Assembly: GCA_034440635.1 (NCBI GenBank)
Contig: JAOTON010002088.1
Span: 124,001-188,000 of the forward strand
Reading direction: 5' to 3'
Length of the DNA: 64,000 bases
Origin: Lepas anatifera
Lineage: Eukaryota > Arthropoda > Thecostraca > Lepadidae
A model generated the notes under the pieces. The model was not told the origin of the DNA, did no database searches, and was given only the letters and a program-made list of their open reading frames with translations. A program made the position numbers and the translations under genes. Below, piece after piece: positions 16,223 through 27,540 of the stretch (positions are counted from its first letter, which is position 1; every line of letters starts with the position of its first letter).

Positions 16223-16617
16223 TCTAAAGAGATGACATAGGTAATACCTTTGCACTGATGAAGAATACACCTACTTGTTAAATGAGATTCAGGGCTGGAG
16301 AGCTCTTCACTACGACTAACATGCTTTGCTTAAAAACTGCATCATTCAAAGATTAAATCAGATTTGAAAGAATTAAGCAGTTTCAAAAAGGTAGGTACAA
16401 ACGGTATTATGGTAGTAGGCAGATAACATCTCGCGGTAAAAGGATCACATCAGAAGGTCCACTGATCAAAGGGTCTAATGTTCATATCATACCCTTTAAA
16501 GTTAGACCTTTTGAATAAGAAGTCCAACGTTCAAAAGGTCCAAAAAGGTGTGCTCAGATGCATGAGAGTCGGGCGCATAATGCTGCAGAGGCGTGCTAAG
16601 ACACTTGATAATAGGAG

Positions 16618-16746
16618 GTTAGGTTAGGTTAGGTTGTTAGATTAGATTAGATTAGATTAGATTGGGTTGGGTTAGGTTAGGTTAGGTTAGATTAGGTTAG
16701 GTTAGGTTAGGTTAGGTCAGGTCAGGTCAGGTCAGGTCAGGTCAGT
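16618..16746 (+). repeat. Interstitial TTAGG telomere-like array (left arm)
   Basis: Runs of GGTTA with variants GATTA, GGGTT and finally GGTCA. TTAGG is the ancestral arthropod telomere repeat. Here it sits inside a transposable-element arm, so it is not a chromosome end. Confidence 0.9.
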
Positions 16747-17009
16747 TGTGTATGCCCTTGATCCCTATTTCCTAATCTGGGGATATCATCCCTCTTCCCA
16801 GATTCTGAGTGCGCCTCTGGTCTGGGTACCACTTTGGGAAATGTTTTAGAAATATCCCCACGTCCTGCAAGAAAATCCCAAGAGGTGAAACCTATGGAAG
16901 GAGGGAGGGTTTGAGTAGTGTTAAGTGGTACTCAGACCAGAGGCGCACTCAGATTCTGGAAAGAGGGGTGATATCCCCAGACTAGGAAATAGGGACCAAG
17001 GGCATACAC

Positions 17010-17048
17010 ACCTGACCTGATCTGACCTGACCTGACCTAACCTAACCC
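17010..17048 (-). repeat. CCTAA/CCTGA array (right arm)
   Basis: Inverted and shorter counterpart of the TTAGG array at 16618-16746: 'acctgacc' repeats followed by 'cctaacctaaccct'. Confidence 0.85.
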
Positions 17049-17288
17049 TCATTGCCTGCTATTATCATGTGTCTTAGCACGCCTCTGCTGCATCATGCAC
17101 CCCACTCTCATGCGTCTGAACACACCTTTTTGGAGCTTTTGAACGTTGGACTTCTTATTCAAAAGGTCTAACTTTCAAAAGGTAGAACCTATGAACATTA
17201 GACCCTTTGAACGGTGGACCTTCTGATGTGATCCTTTTGAACCGTGAGATGTGATCTGCCTACTAGGTACCATAATACCGGTACAAAC

Positions 17289-18339
17289 AGACTTACGAGG
17301 CAAATAAAATTGGCCTAGGAATCGTACAAGGCAAATAAAATAATAGGTGGTGCTTCAAATTCCAGTGCATGTTGAACGATCCTGTGTTAAATTTTAGCTT
17401 GAAAGCCCTAACAAACATTATATACACTCTTTGTACAACACCCACCACCTCTTACAAAAAAACACTCAAACAAACACAAACACACAACACAACAACAACA
17501 ACAGCCGTTTTCACAACGTGAATTAAACCTTGGGTGTCTTTTGAAACGTTTTTTGGTAGCACTGTAATATTGCTGCCATTTGTCGGAATTTCACAAGAGT
17601 CTTGGGAATTTATTGAGTCAATTATCTGGCACATCTGGCAATGTTTCACAGTCGCCGGGCGCTCCATGTGTGTTGTTGAGTTTTGCGGAATTAAAAAGAA
17701 TGAAATTCAACTTTAATAAGACGTATAATGAGTGAAATTTGATCAGTTATGCTCCTGCTACCCAGTCGCTTCAATTTATTCGTCGTTTTTTCTCAGTTTC
17801 TATATTAGCTGTGTAATAAGCTCAAAACAAAAGGAGGAGGGACTAGGGTAACGTCTGCTTGTGTAATACTCTGGCAAGGTTCCAATTACATTGAGAAAAA
17901 GTGTTACCTAGGTAACCAACTCGCATACGAGCAGTGGTGTCCTAAACAAAGGGTGACAGGCAGAGGAATCCCTAAATGTAAATCAGGGTAGGTATTATGC
18001 CAAATGTTTGGGGTTGAATGATGTTTTTGCATTCTCATTACAATTAATGCATGGATACACCCAAAGTTTGAGACTTGCTAAATTTTTGGTGAATTGTTTG
18101 AGCAGTATCATTTGAAGACAAACAATTTGGTCCAAAATTTTGTCCCACTGCATGTTTTATCCCGCTATTTCTAGTCTGAGCATCTCTTCAAATTAAAATT
18201 AAGTGGTGACGCCAGTATCCTTAATTCAGGGTATGGGTGTTTTGACTGTTAGCGGTTTTCACCTTGAAGTGGGCGCTACTGGAAAATTATAATTCATCCT
18301 GGTTTCTCAGGTTTTCTTGGGTATATATGCTATGTAACT
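17289..18339. other. No gene recognised
   Basis: Apart from the inverted-repeat end at 17503-17560, AT-rich sequence with short frames and an (AC/AAC)n-rich stretch near 17455-17500. Confidence 0.4.
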
Positions 18340-18347
18340 AGCAATAC

Positions 18348-18702
18348 ACTAGCGCGCAAGTATGGCGTTTTTGACGATATCTCGTCGGTGCTAGGCCCTT
18401 GGCGACAGGAGTGAGTGGTGCAAATTTTATCAACCTGGTGCAAATTTCTGAGACTGATGTGAGGAAGGTGACACTGAAAACCTAACAAATAATGGCTAAA
18501 TGGTTATAAAAACATAGGAGGGGCCTTATAAAAGTCCTCAACTAACTAACTAATAAGAGAGGTAGCATTGCATCGTGTGAGTGGGAATGAGTGCGCTTTT
18601 CTCCTGGTATATGGCAGATTGGTGCTAATTTTTGGTGGCTGACGGTGTGAGAATTTTAGATGGCTGGTGCGACTGCCTCGCCTGCTGCCATACTTCGGAC
18701 TG
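18348..18702 (-). mobile_element. hAT-like MITE, 355 bp
   Basis: Member of the 362-bp family with degraded left terminus (ACTAGCGCGCAAGTATGGC) and right terminus TTCGGACTG. An 8-bp direct repeat AGCAATAC at 18340-18347 and 18703-18710 supports transposition by a hAT-type mechanism. Confidence 0.75.
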
Positions 18703-18710
18703 AGCAATAC

Positions 18711-19512
18711 AAAACACTTCGTTTATTATTGAAATAGAGCTATATATGCTTTTCAGGCCAGGTCAGGCTTTTCTTGTCATTTTAAGAGGTTGGCTTCAAG
18801 GTGGTTCCAAGTGAAATACAGGATATGTACAGATTATCCCTGTTTCTAAAATATACCAACAGGCAGTAATGCTAATTCACCATAATAAGATGGCGTAGCT
18901 TTGTTGGTTGCATAGCTGATTTACCAAAAAGATACTGGGTTTCCTGAGATAACTAAGAAGTAACTAAAGGAGTTTCCTGGTGTTGATCATTTTGTCATGC
19001 TATTGGGATTCATACTTTGATACCTTAAAAGTATCAAGCTCAAAAGTGGTGCAGTATCAGGCTTAAGTTTGGTACCATTTGTGAATTCCATGCATCAGCA
19101 AGTCACATGATGCCTCATCGGCGCCCCTTCCAGTTAGGGGCACCGTACAGAGTTTTTACAGGGGGGACAGACCCCAGCTGGTGCTGACCTGGGAAGGCGA
19201 ATTTTGAGCATATTTGGTACCTGACAGCATGAATGGCAATGGACCAAAAATTTGGAGGGGCATCCTTTTGGTTGGCCAACAGGGGAGATGCCCCGCTTTG
19301 GCGCCCATGCTTCTAGTGATGTGAACCAAAGTTTGAGGTTGACATGCTGGGTGAATCAACCCCACATGCTTCAGCAAGCTTGGCTTTGCACATTAGACAT
19401 CTACAGCTGACATTTATAGCATATTTACTCCAGGAAAATACAGTGGATGGTACGATTCTATGCAAAGAGTGGGAAGTTGAGGTACACTGTTTTTACCATT
19501 CTTGTACCATTT
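18711..19512. repeat. Gene-free stretch with dispersed-repeat copy
   Basis: 19135-19320 is a diverged inverted copy of the 14060-14250 repeat. The remainder has no recognised content. Confidence 0.4.
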
Positions 19513-20494
19513 CAACATGCCCAGCTGGGGTCCCTTGCATGACGCGCCCCCTTCGTATCTCGGTCCCCACGAAAGCTAAAGGAAAATTATGGGTGGTGTT
19601 GGAAAGCTCTTGAGAAGACGAAGCGATTTTATACGAAGAATTTTCATGTCAAGTCAATATTGAGGTCAGCATAGGTCAAAGAAGATTCCATAGGCTTACA
19701 ACAGAGCAGTGTACGTTTCTCTCTCTAGATCTGCCCTCAGGGGCTAGAGCAAATACTTATGCATCATTGGATTCCTCTCATCGCTGCGATTCGAATGATG
19801 TATATATGACCTTCCTAGGTCAAATAGTGAAAATGACTTGACTTCGAGCTAGGTCAGGGTCAGAGAGTGACCCGGTATCGTCATGTTGTATATCAATCGA
19901 CTTCCCGTGACAATATAAGCACAATGCAAGCAAAATGGGAGCTTTATCTCAATTCAATGAGAAGTTATTGGCCAAATAATCACTCTATGCTCCCGTGACC
20001 TGATATGACCTTTGAGAGGTCAGATGGTTAAAAACTCAACTTAATTTTCAAGATCGTGGTAAGAATAGACGGTTTGAGGATTTTCAGCTTTATCCATGCA
20101 ATATTTACTGAAAACGAGCCCATTCTATTTTTCACCATAGACTTATAATGGGGTGACCAAGAAATTGACCCCACCTTAGGTAAAAATATAGAAATTCCGA
20201 GATAGCAGATTTGTAGACCTTAATGACTTTATCATATTGTGGAAGTTTCAAGTGATCGGCTCGCTGATGTTCCCTGGGCACCGCTTCAAACTCGTAATTT
20301 TAGGTTTTGAGGTCGGGTCACTTGACCTTGAATAGCTCCTTGACCAGACATGACCTTAACTCAAAAATTTGGTCAGATGTGTAAAATTGATTAGGAATAA
20401 GGTACCGTAAGTTTCGTTGCTCTGTGTCTCTTCGCTTTTGAGCTATCTGGAAAAACCAGGAGGAGCGAATTTCACCCTCCCTGCGGGGCGTGTG
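19513..20494 (+). mobile_element. TTAA element, family B, copy 1
   Basis: Homologous end to end with 51904-52912 (shared 'ggggtcccttgcatgacgcg' near the left, 'gataagg..taccgtaagtttcgtt' near the right). Right TTAA at 20495-20498 is intact; the left end has decayed to TTCAA. Internally it is rich in AGGTCA/TGACCT words like family A, so the two families may be distant relatives. Confidence 0.65.
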
Positions 20495-20498
20495 TTAA

Positions 20499-21378
20499 AT
20501 TCACAGACGCACACTGCCCATTTCACCATGTTGACCTACAACCTCTATGTATGTTTGGTAAGCTATGGCCGATGGAGTTGCCGCCTACTGGAGATTGCGT
20601 GGCAACTTGCCGGTCGCCGCATTGTGGAAGTTATTCGGTGCCGGCGGCTTCCCCACCTGGGCGTGCGGCAACGGTAGTCGCCTGGGTAACTGTGGCCCAA
20701 CCCGGGCCAGTGGTGGCCAATGCCCAACCCGGGCCTGCGGCGGCTCCTTGGAACAGCGGTGGCCCCCTCTGATTCAGTCAGTCCTCGCACACTCGTGAAC
20801 GTGACACCGGCGATATATCGACGGAGGAGATGCCTCAACTGTTCGATGAGCCGATGTGCAGTCTACGGCGTCATGGTCTCCCCCACCCCCAACTATCCAT
20901 CGCCTCGCGCCTCACGAACACCGTCGCCTCCCGCCTCCGGCCTTGCCAGTGCCATCACCCCCGCCTCACCAGGCCGTCACCTCCCACATCACTAGTTCCG
21001 TCACCTCGCGTACACGGATCTGGGGGGGTTAGGATGGACCCTCGGCGCCATCTGAAATGGTCATGGCAACCCCTAAAAGTTGAATGGCGCCCCCTGAAAT
21101 GTCGCTTCCCACCCCCCTAGAATGCGAGAATCGGCGCCCACCGATAGGGTTTGCGCCCACCTGAAAAGTTTTGCAGGCAGAAGTGGCGCCCACTGGAAAG
21201 GTGTCCCCGATCGGCAATGTCGGCGCCTTTCCGGGGCGCCACCTTGGACCGGCAAAATATTTCAGGCGGGCGCAAAATCCTAACAATGAGCGCCGATTTT
21301 CGCATATTTGGAGAAAAAGTGAAAGTGACATTTCAGGGGCGCCATCAACCCTTCAGGCGGCACCGTAACCATCCAGGG
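20499..21378. repeat. GC-rich dispersed-repeat region
   Basis: From about 21000 the sequence is built of 'ggcgcccacc', 'gaaaatcggcgcc' and 'gacatttcagg' words in both orientations, the same vocabulary as the short hAT-like elements at 21379-21620 and 56476-56725. It is probably nested, decayed copies. 20540-20990 is GC-rich without a recognised domain. Confidence 0.5.
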
Positions 21379-21620
21379 CATAGGCAGATCCATGGGGTGG
21401 GGTACGTGTCCCTCCGATTGACGCTCGGCGCCCCTAAAATGGTCACAGCCCTGCCCTGAAATGTCGGTTCTCACCCCCCCTCCCCAGGATGTGAAAATCG
21501 GCGCCCACCGATATGATTTGGCGCCCACCTCATAGTTTTTTGGTCAAAAGTGGCACCCTCCTGGTCTGGATGGTGCCAACCCGGAAAGGTGCCCGATCGG
21601 CTATCCGGGATCCGCCTATG
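21379..21620. mobile_element. Short GC-rich hAT-like MITE, copy 1
   Basis: Ends CATAGGCAGATCCATGG and GGATCCGCCTATG are inverted repeats. Flanks ATCCAGGG and ATTCAGGG match at 7 of 8 positions, a plausible 8-bp target duplication. Same family as 56476-56725. Confidence 0.6.
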
Positions 21621-22062
21621 ATTCAGGGGCACAGATGGTCGATAGAAGGGGCACCTGTCCCTTTAATTGACCCCCGATCTGTATGGTGATGGGAAAATGT
21701 CTGCCTGACTGCCGCAAAAATTGGTAACGATCGAATAATTTCAATCAAATATTTAACTTTTGTTCCTAAACACACGTAAAATAACGATCGTAGCTCATAT
21801 ACCGTGAGAAAATAAACATTAGAGAACAAACTTTTCCCGAACACGTTCCCCGAACGCGACCTCTCTCTCTCTCGGGCCTTGAACGCGGCCATGCGCTCCC
21901 AGAATACTGTCCGATGATTGGTTCTTGGCTATGACGTGGGCAGTGACGTCAAGCGGGCAAGTCCTGCATAAATCACCGACCTCAAAATTCGCTCCTGCAT
22001 ATGGAAGCCTCTGAAAAATCTCTCCAGACAAATCTGGAGACCGAAAAGACGGGATCTAGAGG
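21621..22062. other. No gene recognised
   Basis: Unique-looking sequence with a short CT-rich run near 21860. No motif is seen on either strand. Confidence 0.35.
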
Positions 22063-22121
22063 CTTGGGTGTCTTTTGAAAAACCGACCCTGGAGGTCGGT
22101 TTTTTTCAAAAGACGCCCAAG
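22063..22121. repeat. 59-bp near-perfect hairpin
   Basis: Arm CTTGGGTGTCTTTTGAAAAA plus CCGACC, a 5-base loop, and the complementary arm ending CAAAAGACGCCCAAG. The same CTTGGGTGTCTTTTG word occurs at 17529 and inverted at 22308, so the hairpin is an internal copy of the terminal block of the candidate 17503-22363 element. Confidence 0.8.
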
Positions 22122-22895
22122 ATCCTGGGATATTTCCAAAATATATATCCATTAATTTAGATTTATCTATTAAATTTAATGCCAGGAAAAGCTCAGAATC
22201 AAGATATTTAGGGTCATTGCTTTCAATTTTGGGTAAGCATATTTCTCAAACTTCTAGGGTTTCACTGAAATGAGCGCTGTTTTTTTGGCTTGGGAAATGT
22301 TAAAAAAAACTACCAAAAGACACCCAAGGTTGATTTCAATTTATTCACGTTGTGAAAACGGCTAACGTCACACCTTCTCCAAAACGCTACTATGATTTAG
22401 TGAAACCAGGAGCTGAATTACAATTTTTTGATTCGCTTAGAAAAGACACCACTAGTTTTTAAACAAATCAACAGATAAAATTTACAGTTTTAGTAGCTTG
22501 ATTTTCCATTAGTAGGCAAAACAGCATAGGTTAGCTTCTGACGGCGCATTAAAGACAATGTTTTTGCACGTTATATACTTTGATAATATGAGTGACGACC
22601 TGATTATCTGAGAATATTTCCAATGACTCACGTGGCTGCTCATATAACCTAAAGCTACTACTTCACCTCAGATTTGTAATTAGTCGATTAATTGAAGAAG
22701 AACATCTGGAGTTCTGAGGCAACCTGGGGGAGATTCTTCTGCTACCAAAAATCCGAAATCCTCAGATCTTTGTCATACCACGAATTTACTATAATTTCCC
22801 GCACAATAGTCCAAAGAGCAGCTGGAAGTTACAGGGTGTTTCTGGCCTCTAGTCCTTCATCGCTTCAACTTCAACTTCAACTTCTTAATGATATT

Positions 22896-23257
22896 CCAGT
22901 CTGCAAAGTATTGCAGCAGGCCAGACGAGTCGCACCAGCCATCTAAAATTCTCGCACCGCCAGCCACCAAAAATTCGCACCACTATGCCATTTACCAAGG
23001 ACAAAAACACACCCATTCCTACCCAAACAATGCAATGCTACCTCTCTTATCAGTTAGTTAGCTGATAATTTTTATAAGGCTCACTCCTGTGTCTTTATAA
23101 CAATTCAGCCATCATTTGTTTGGTTTCCATTGTCACCTTCCTTGCACCAGTCTCACAAATTCGCACCAGGTTGATAACATTCACACTATACACTCCTGTC
23201 TCCAAGGGCACGGGCACCGACAAGATCTTGTTGAAAATGCCATGCTTTGCACACTGG
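22896..23257 (-). mobile_element. 362-bp hAT-like MITE with 8-bp target duplication
   Basis: Terminal repeats CCAGTCTGCAAAGTATTGCA and TGCCATGCTTTGCACACTGG. Target duplication ATGATATT at 22888-22895 and 23258-23265. No coding capacity. The strand is arbitrary. Confidence 0.88.
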
Positions 23258-23429
23258 ATGATATTAGTGGAAATAAACTGAAGTGAGGAATTCTGGAACA
23301 ATTAATGCAACGTAATTTAACTACCTAATCATGGCCCAATTTAGCCAAACTGCCTGCAGTGTACTTAACCTGCAGCACCAACTTTTGCTTTTTCAGGCTT
23401 TGGTTTTGCCGGCAAACTATGAAAATGGG

Positions 23430-23791
23430 CCAGTTTGCAAAGTATGGCAGCAGGCCAGATGAGTTGCACCAGCCATATAAAATTCTCACACCACCAGCCT
23501 CCAAAAATTTGCACCAATCTACCACATACCAGGGAGAAAAATGCACCCATTCCTACCCACACTATGCAATGCTCCCTCTACCATTAGTCAGTTAGTTACA
23601 TACTTTTTATAAGGCCCCCTCCTATGTCTTAATAACCATTCAGCCATTGTTTTTAGTGTTTAAGTGTCACCTTCCTCACACCATTCTCGCAAATTCGCAC
23701 CAGGTTGATAAAATTAGCACCCTTCAGTCCTGTCTCCAAGGGCACTCACACCGACGAGATCTCGTCGAAAATGCCATGCTTCGCACTCTGG
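23430..23791 (-). mobile_element. 362-bp hAT-like MITE, second copy
   Basis: Exactly the same length as the copy at 22896. Terminal repeats CCAGTTTGCAAAGTATGGCA and TGCCATGCTTCGCACTCTGG. Target duplication AAAATGGG at 23422-23429 and 23792-23799. Confidence 0.88.
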
Positions 23792-23799
23792 AAAATGGG

Positions 23800-24479
23800 G
23801 AAATCTGAGGGAATCACATCCTCTCTTTTTGATGTGTGCTGTCTTGATCCTTAAGTATTGCATGTTGTTTTCCTACCATTATGGCATGATTTTGCAGTGT
23901 CCTCTGTAAAACCTAAATGGCTGCACTCATACTGTGACACTAGCAGCACTGGTGACTCTGGCGTGTTTATGCAGTTTTTCTGGTGTTAAAAGTATGCAAG
24001 CATATTAAGTGCAGTAGAAGTGAGAAATGTTTCTTTAAGAGGTCAAGTTGAATGGATAGAATTCAACATGCAAATTTCAGTGATGTTTTGTATTTTATGG
24101 AAAACATTTTTTCTCGGTCCCCAGTTGTTCACCATAGTCAAAGTTTTATGGATGCGGTGACAGCCTTATGTTCAACTTTTACCTGGCCATGCAATGACAG
24201 TGTGGGAGATATTGAGAAAGAATAGGTAAGCTAAATGGACCCTGTTTGAGATGCATGTAGATCCATACACGTATATTTGGAACATGGTACCTCATCGTAC
24301 ACTCCTACTTCCATGTAAAAACCGTATGCTCCCCGGCGCGGCCCTAAGCTACGCCGGAGGCAGCTACTCGTGGTTACGAGTCACAAAATAAAACATGGAG
24401 GCAAATACATTGAAGACACACGCAGCAGCGGTAAAGAGCACATACGGAGACAAATACAGATCAGTTGGCTGAGGCCACG
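23800..24479. other. No gene recognised
   Basis: AT-rich sequence without motifs or clear repeats. Confidence 0.4.
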
Positions 24480-25290
24480 CAGGTCAGGGACACAACCCGG
24501 TAGGTCGAACGGACCCCAGCGGGCCACCGTGGCGACGCCGCCGCGCACCGGCGGCCGAACGGCACCAACCCAGGTCGGCCGAAGAGCGGAGGCGCCGGCC
24601 GAGGTCGGGCGAGACGGAGACTCAGCCCGCCCGACCGACAGCCCACAGCGACCCACCGGGGCGGCATAGCCTCGCCCCAGCTGCCAGCGCAGGGCCCCAC
24701 CTCGGCTGCGCTTCTTGGTTAGGCGGCGCGCTCCGCTCCACGGGACCGAGCACAACGGTTTCACCGCCCCGCGGGTAACAGGAGCAGCGCCGCCCTTCGT
24801 GATGTCCAGAGTCGGCCCGCAGCGACGAGGCCGTCCGCCACCAGCGACCAGCCACCCCAGGTCCACGGTGAGCCAGCAATGAGGAAGTCGTCCGCGGGCA
24901 ACGGTGACCACAGTAGAGTCCGGCGGCGCGCTCAGCTCCCCGGGACCGAGCACAACGGTTCCACCGCCCGGGTAGCAGGAGCAGCGCCGCCCCTGGAAGT
25001 CAGCCCCGCACGGGCGAAGCCGCCCGCCGCCAACGACCAGTCGCGCCCCGCTCACCCGGCGAACCAGAGGCGAGGATGTCGCCCACCGGCAAGGCGACCA
25101 CGGAGGGGCCGGCGGCGCTCTACTCCCCGGGACCGAGCACCACGGTTTCACCGCCCCGGGGTAGCAAAGCACGCCGCCATGGATGCCGCAGACCGGAGAA
25201 TGCGCCGCAACCCGCCCGGCGCGCACCCCCACCACGGGCCAGCGGCGCACCCACGGCGCCACTCTCAATCAGCCGTCGCCAGGTCCTGAA
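24480..25290. repeat. GC-rich tandem repeat, about 190-205 bp unit
   Basis: The motif 'gggaccgagcac.acggtt.caccgcccc' followed by 'gtagcaggagcagcgccgcc' recurs at about 24742, 24946 and 25131, each followed by a diverged spacer. Long open frames exist on both strands (such as 24381-25268 minus) because stop codons are rare in such GC-rich DNA. Their composition is repetitive and no domain is visible. Confidence 0.7.
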
Positions 25291-25559
25291 ATAGTGTTTT
25301 TATTTGTTAGAATTTGGGAAGGGAGTGGATATTATTTTTTTATAGCACTACAGATGTCGTGGAGAGATTTGAGGGCGCGTGGTAAGTTCGAGGAAATGAT
25401 AGGTGTACAGGTGCCGGAGGCAGGCCTGTGTGGTACCTTACTGCCAAATCAAAGATTACAGGCTTTTTTACTCATGCTTATTTTTACTTGCTTGTATTAC
25501 TTTTTGTACTTTACTTATGCAAAGAGACGAATAGTGACAAAAGCTGGTGCATAATATGT

Positions 25560-26990
25560 TTATTTTAACGGTTTACAATGATACAATTAGGGATACAAAG
25601 ATACCAATAAGAGGGTTTACGATATTCAATATTTGTCTAGGTAAAGTTTTGTAATCACTGTCCTGAAAAATGCTTTACTTTGTGGGATATCATCCAGTCT
25701 TCTGATTTTAGGGGTAATCACATTATTCCAGGTTCGTGGGGCCGCAATGAATAAAGAAAATTTCCTGTACATGGTTGAGGCGAAGGGGACCTGAAGTGTT
25801 GGGTTCATCTTATATCAGGGAGAAGGGGATTTGGGTTAGTTGTATTGATCCTTTCACTGAGGGGGCACGGTAAAGTCTGGTTGAGATGGCTATGGAGGAG
25901 TTTTAATTGGGCTACTTCCGTCAGATCTTCAATTTTCATGATTTTGTATTTTTTAAATAAGGGACTGGTGTGAGCAAGGGGCTCAGATTGATCTATCAAA
26001 CGGACAATTTTTTTCTGTAGCATCATCAGCTTATTTAAATGATATTTGAATGTGCTCCCCCAAATTGGAAGGCAGTAATTCAAGAAAGGGAGAATAAGAG
26101 CATTGTAGAGCAGGAGAATTTGACAGGTATGATTTGAACAAGATGACCAGAGTCCAGAATATGTTGTGACCTACGTATAAGACCTATATTACGTGATATT
26201 GTGTTTTCTATACTTTGTATATGGTTGGTCCACTTCAGGTCCTCATTGATGTAGACGCCAAGATATTTTGTAGTGAATTTTCTGTCCAGTACGCCATTAT
26301 TAATTTTGATAGCCAAATTGGGTACACTACGAGTGGAGAATATTTGGTAAGTTGATTTTTTGTGTTAAGGGTGAGCCGGTTACATTGGAGCCAGGTGGTT
26401 ATATCTGATAGACTGTTGTCAATTTTGGATTGCAGTTCATCAATATTTTTAGCGGTATATAGCAGTGCAGTGTCATCTGCAAGAGATAGAATTTCGGGGC
26501 ATTTGAGCTTCTTGATATATCATTTATATAGATTAGGAAAAGGAGGGGGCCCAGCACACTACCCTGCGGTACACCAAGGGATACTTTTTGGGATTAGCTG
26601 AGATATTTGAGTTGTACTTCAGAGTTTGTGAACGATTTGACAGGTATGATTTGAAAAATTTTAATGAATTGTCTTGGATGCCCCAAAGTGTAATTTTGAT
26701 AGGAGAATTTCGTGATTCACGGTATCAAACGCCTTACTGAAATCCAGGTAAATTGTGGCAGAAATCATTTTTGTTGAAAGGGCAGAGGTAATATCATCGT
26801 AGAGTAGGGCAATGGGCATGAAAGTACTATGTTTTTTCGAAAACCGAACTGGTATTTGTATAGCATGTCAATTTCGGTCAATATTCAGTGAGCTGGCACT
26901 ACAATTTTTTCGAAAACTTTTGAAAGCACCGGTAAGATTGAAATTGGGCGATAGTTAGTAAAAGTGAATGTCTCAGTGAATGATCAAAAT
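25560..26990 (-). mobile_element. Decayed LINE, reverse transcriptase and 3' region
   Basis: Read on the minus strand from about 26960: ISILPVLSKVFEKIV, then the palm motif [20 protein letters not shown] at about 26520-26582. After a frameshift comes [12 protein letters not shown], the YADD-box equivalent. Next are KYLGVYINEDLKWTNHI (26080-26316), a CLPIWGSTFKYHLNKL block (25805-26083) and a C-terminal PRTWNNVI..FFRTVITKLY block ending at the stop near 25626. Several frameshifts and stops make it non-functional. Different family from the LINE at 1815. Confidence 0.85.
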
Positions 26991-27404
26991 ATACCCCCAG
27001 GTAAATTTGTGGCAAACAATAAAATAAAAATAGATTAAGCAGTCTGTTTGTCTTTCTAAAAGAACTGTGAAGGTCAGTGGAGCCCTAATTGACAAGCTGA
27101 AATCAAATGAATTTTAAAGTGAATGTGATACTGACTGCAGTAATTGGCCCCAGATTCACTAATTTGTTTGAATGTGAACAAAGTGTGGTGTTTTTGTATC
27201 TCCTGGTAGGGTAAATTCTATTTAAATTGTGTGACCTATTTGAACACTTGCTACCTGGGTAGGGTCTACGATTGGATGTAATCCCGATGTCGCCAAGCTG
27301 CCACTGTCCACCCTCTTTCTACTGTATAAGTGTGCCCACAAAGCTGTCATCGGCGCTCATCAGAGTGTGTATCCGGAAGTGGTGGCGTATGTGTCCGAAG
27401 TATG
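26991..27404. other. No gene recognised
   Basis: AT-rich sequence without motifs. Confidence 0.35.
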
Positions 27405-27540
27405 TGGCCGGAGATAGTGGCGTGTGGGGCCGGAGATGTCGGTGTACGCGGCCAGAGATGGTAGAGTGCATGGCCAGAGATGGTGGTATGCATGACTGGA
27501 GATGGGGTATGTGGCTGGAGATGGTGGCGTAAGTGTCAGG
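27405..27540. repeat. Short minisatellite, about 26 bp unit
   Basis: Five to six diverged copies of 'gtggccggagatggtggcgt'. The open frame through it is an artefact. Confidence 0.75.

Larger units (their letters stand above)
16403..17279. mobile_element. Foldback Mutator-like (MULE) element with TTAGG arrays in its arms
   Basis: An 877-bp near-palindrome: 16403-16834 pairs with about 16917-17279 across a spacer of about 80 bp. The extreme ends are GGTATTATGGTA and TACCATAATACC. A perfect 9-bp direct repeat, GGTACAAAC, flanks it at 16394-16402 and 17280-17288. Long terminal inverted repeats with a 9-bp target duplication fit non-autonomous Mutator-like or foldback elements. No transposase is encoded. 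Both arms contain telomere-like TTAGG/CCTAA repeats that degrade to TCAGG. Confidence 0.85.
17503..22363. mobile_element. Possible 4.9-kb element with AGCCGTTTTCACAACGTGAA terminal inverted repeats
   Basis: The left end begins AGCCGTTTTCACAACGTGAAT and, about ten bases on, CCTTGGGTGTCTTTTG. The right end at 22305-22363 is its inverted complement with the same two blocks. The span contains other insertions (hAT MITE, TTAA element, GC-rich repeats). No transposase frame is visible. It could instead be two solo copies of one small repeat in opposite orientation. Confidence 0.4.

Noticed and set aside
16618..16746. Chromosome end (telomere)
   Set aside because: The TTAGG run is inside a palindromic element with target duplications and unique sequence on both sides.
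24381..25268. 295-codon minus-strand open frame
   Set aside because: Lies in a GC-rich tandem repeat, repetitive in sequence, no domain, and the opposite strand is equally open.
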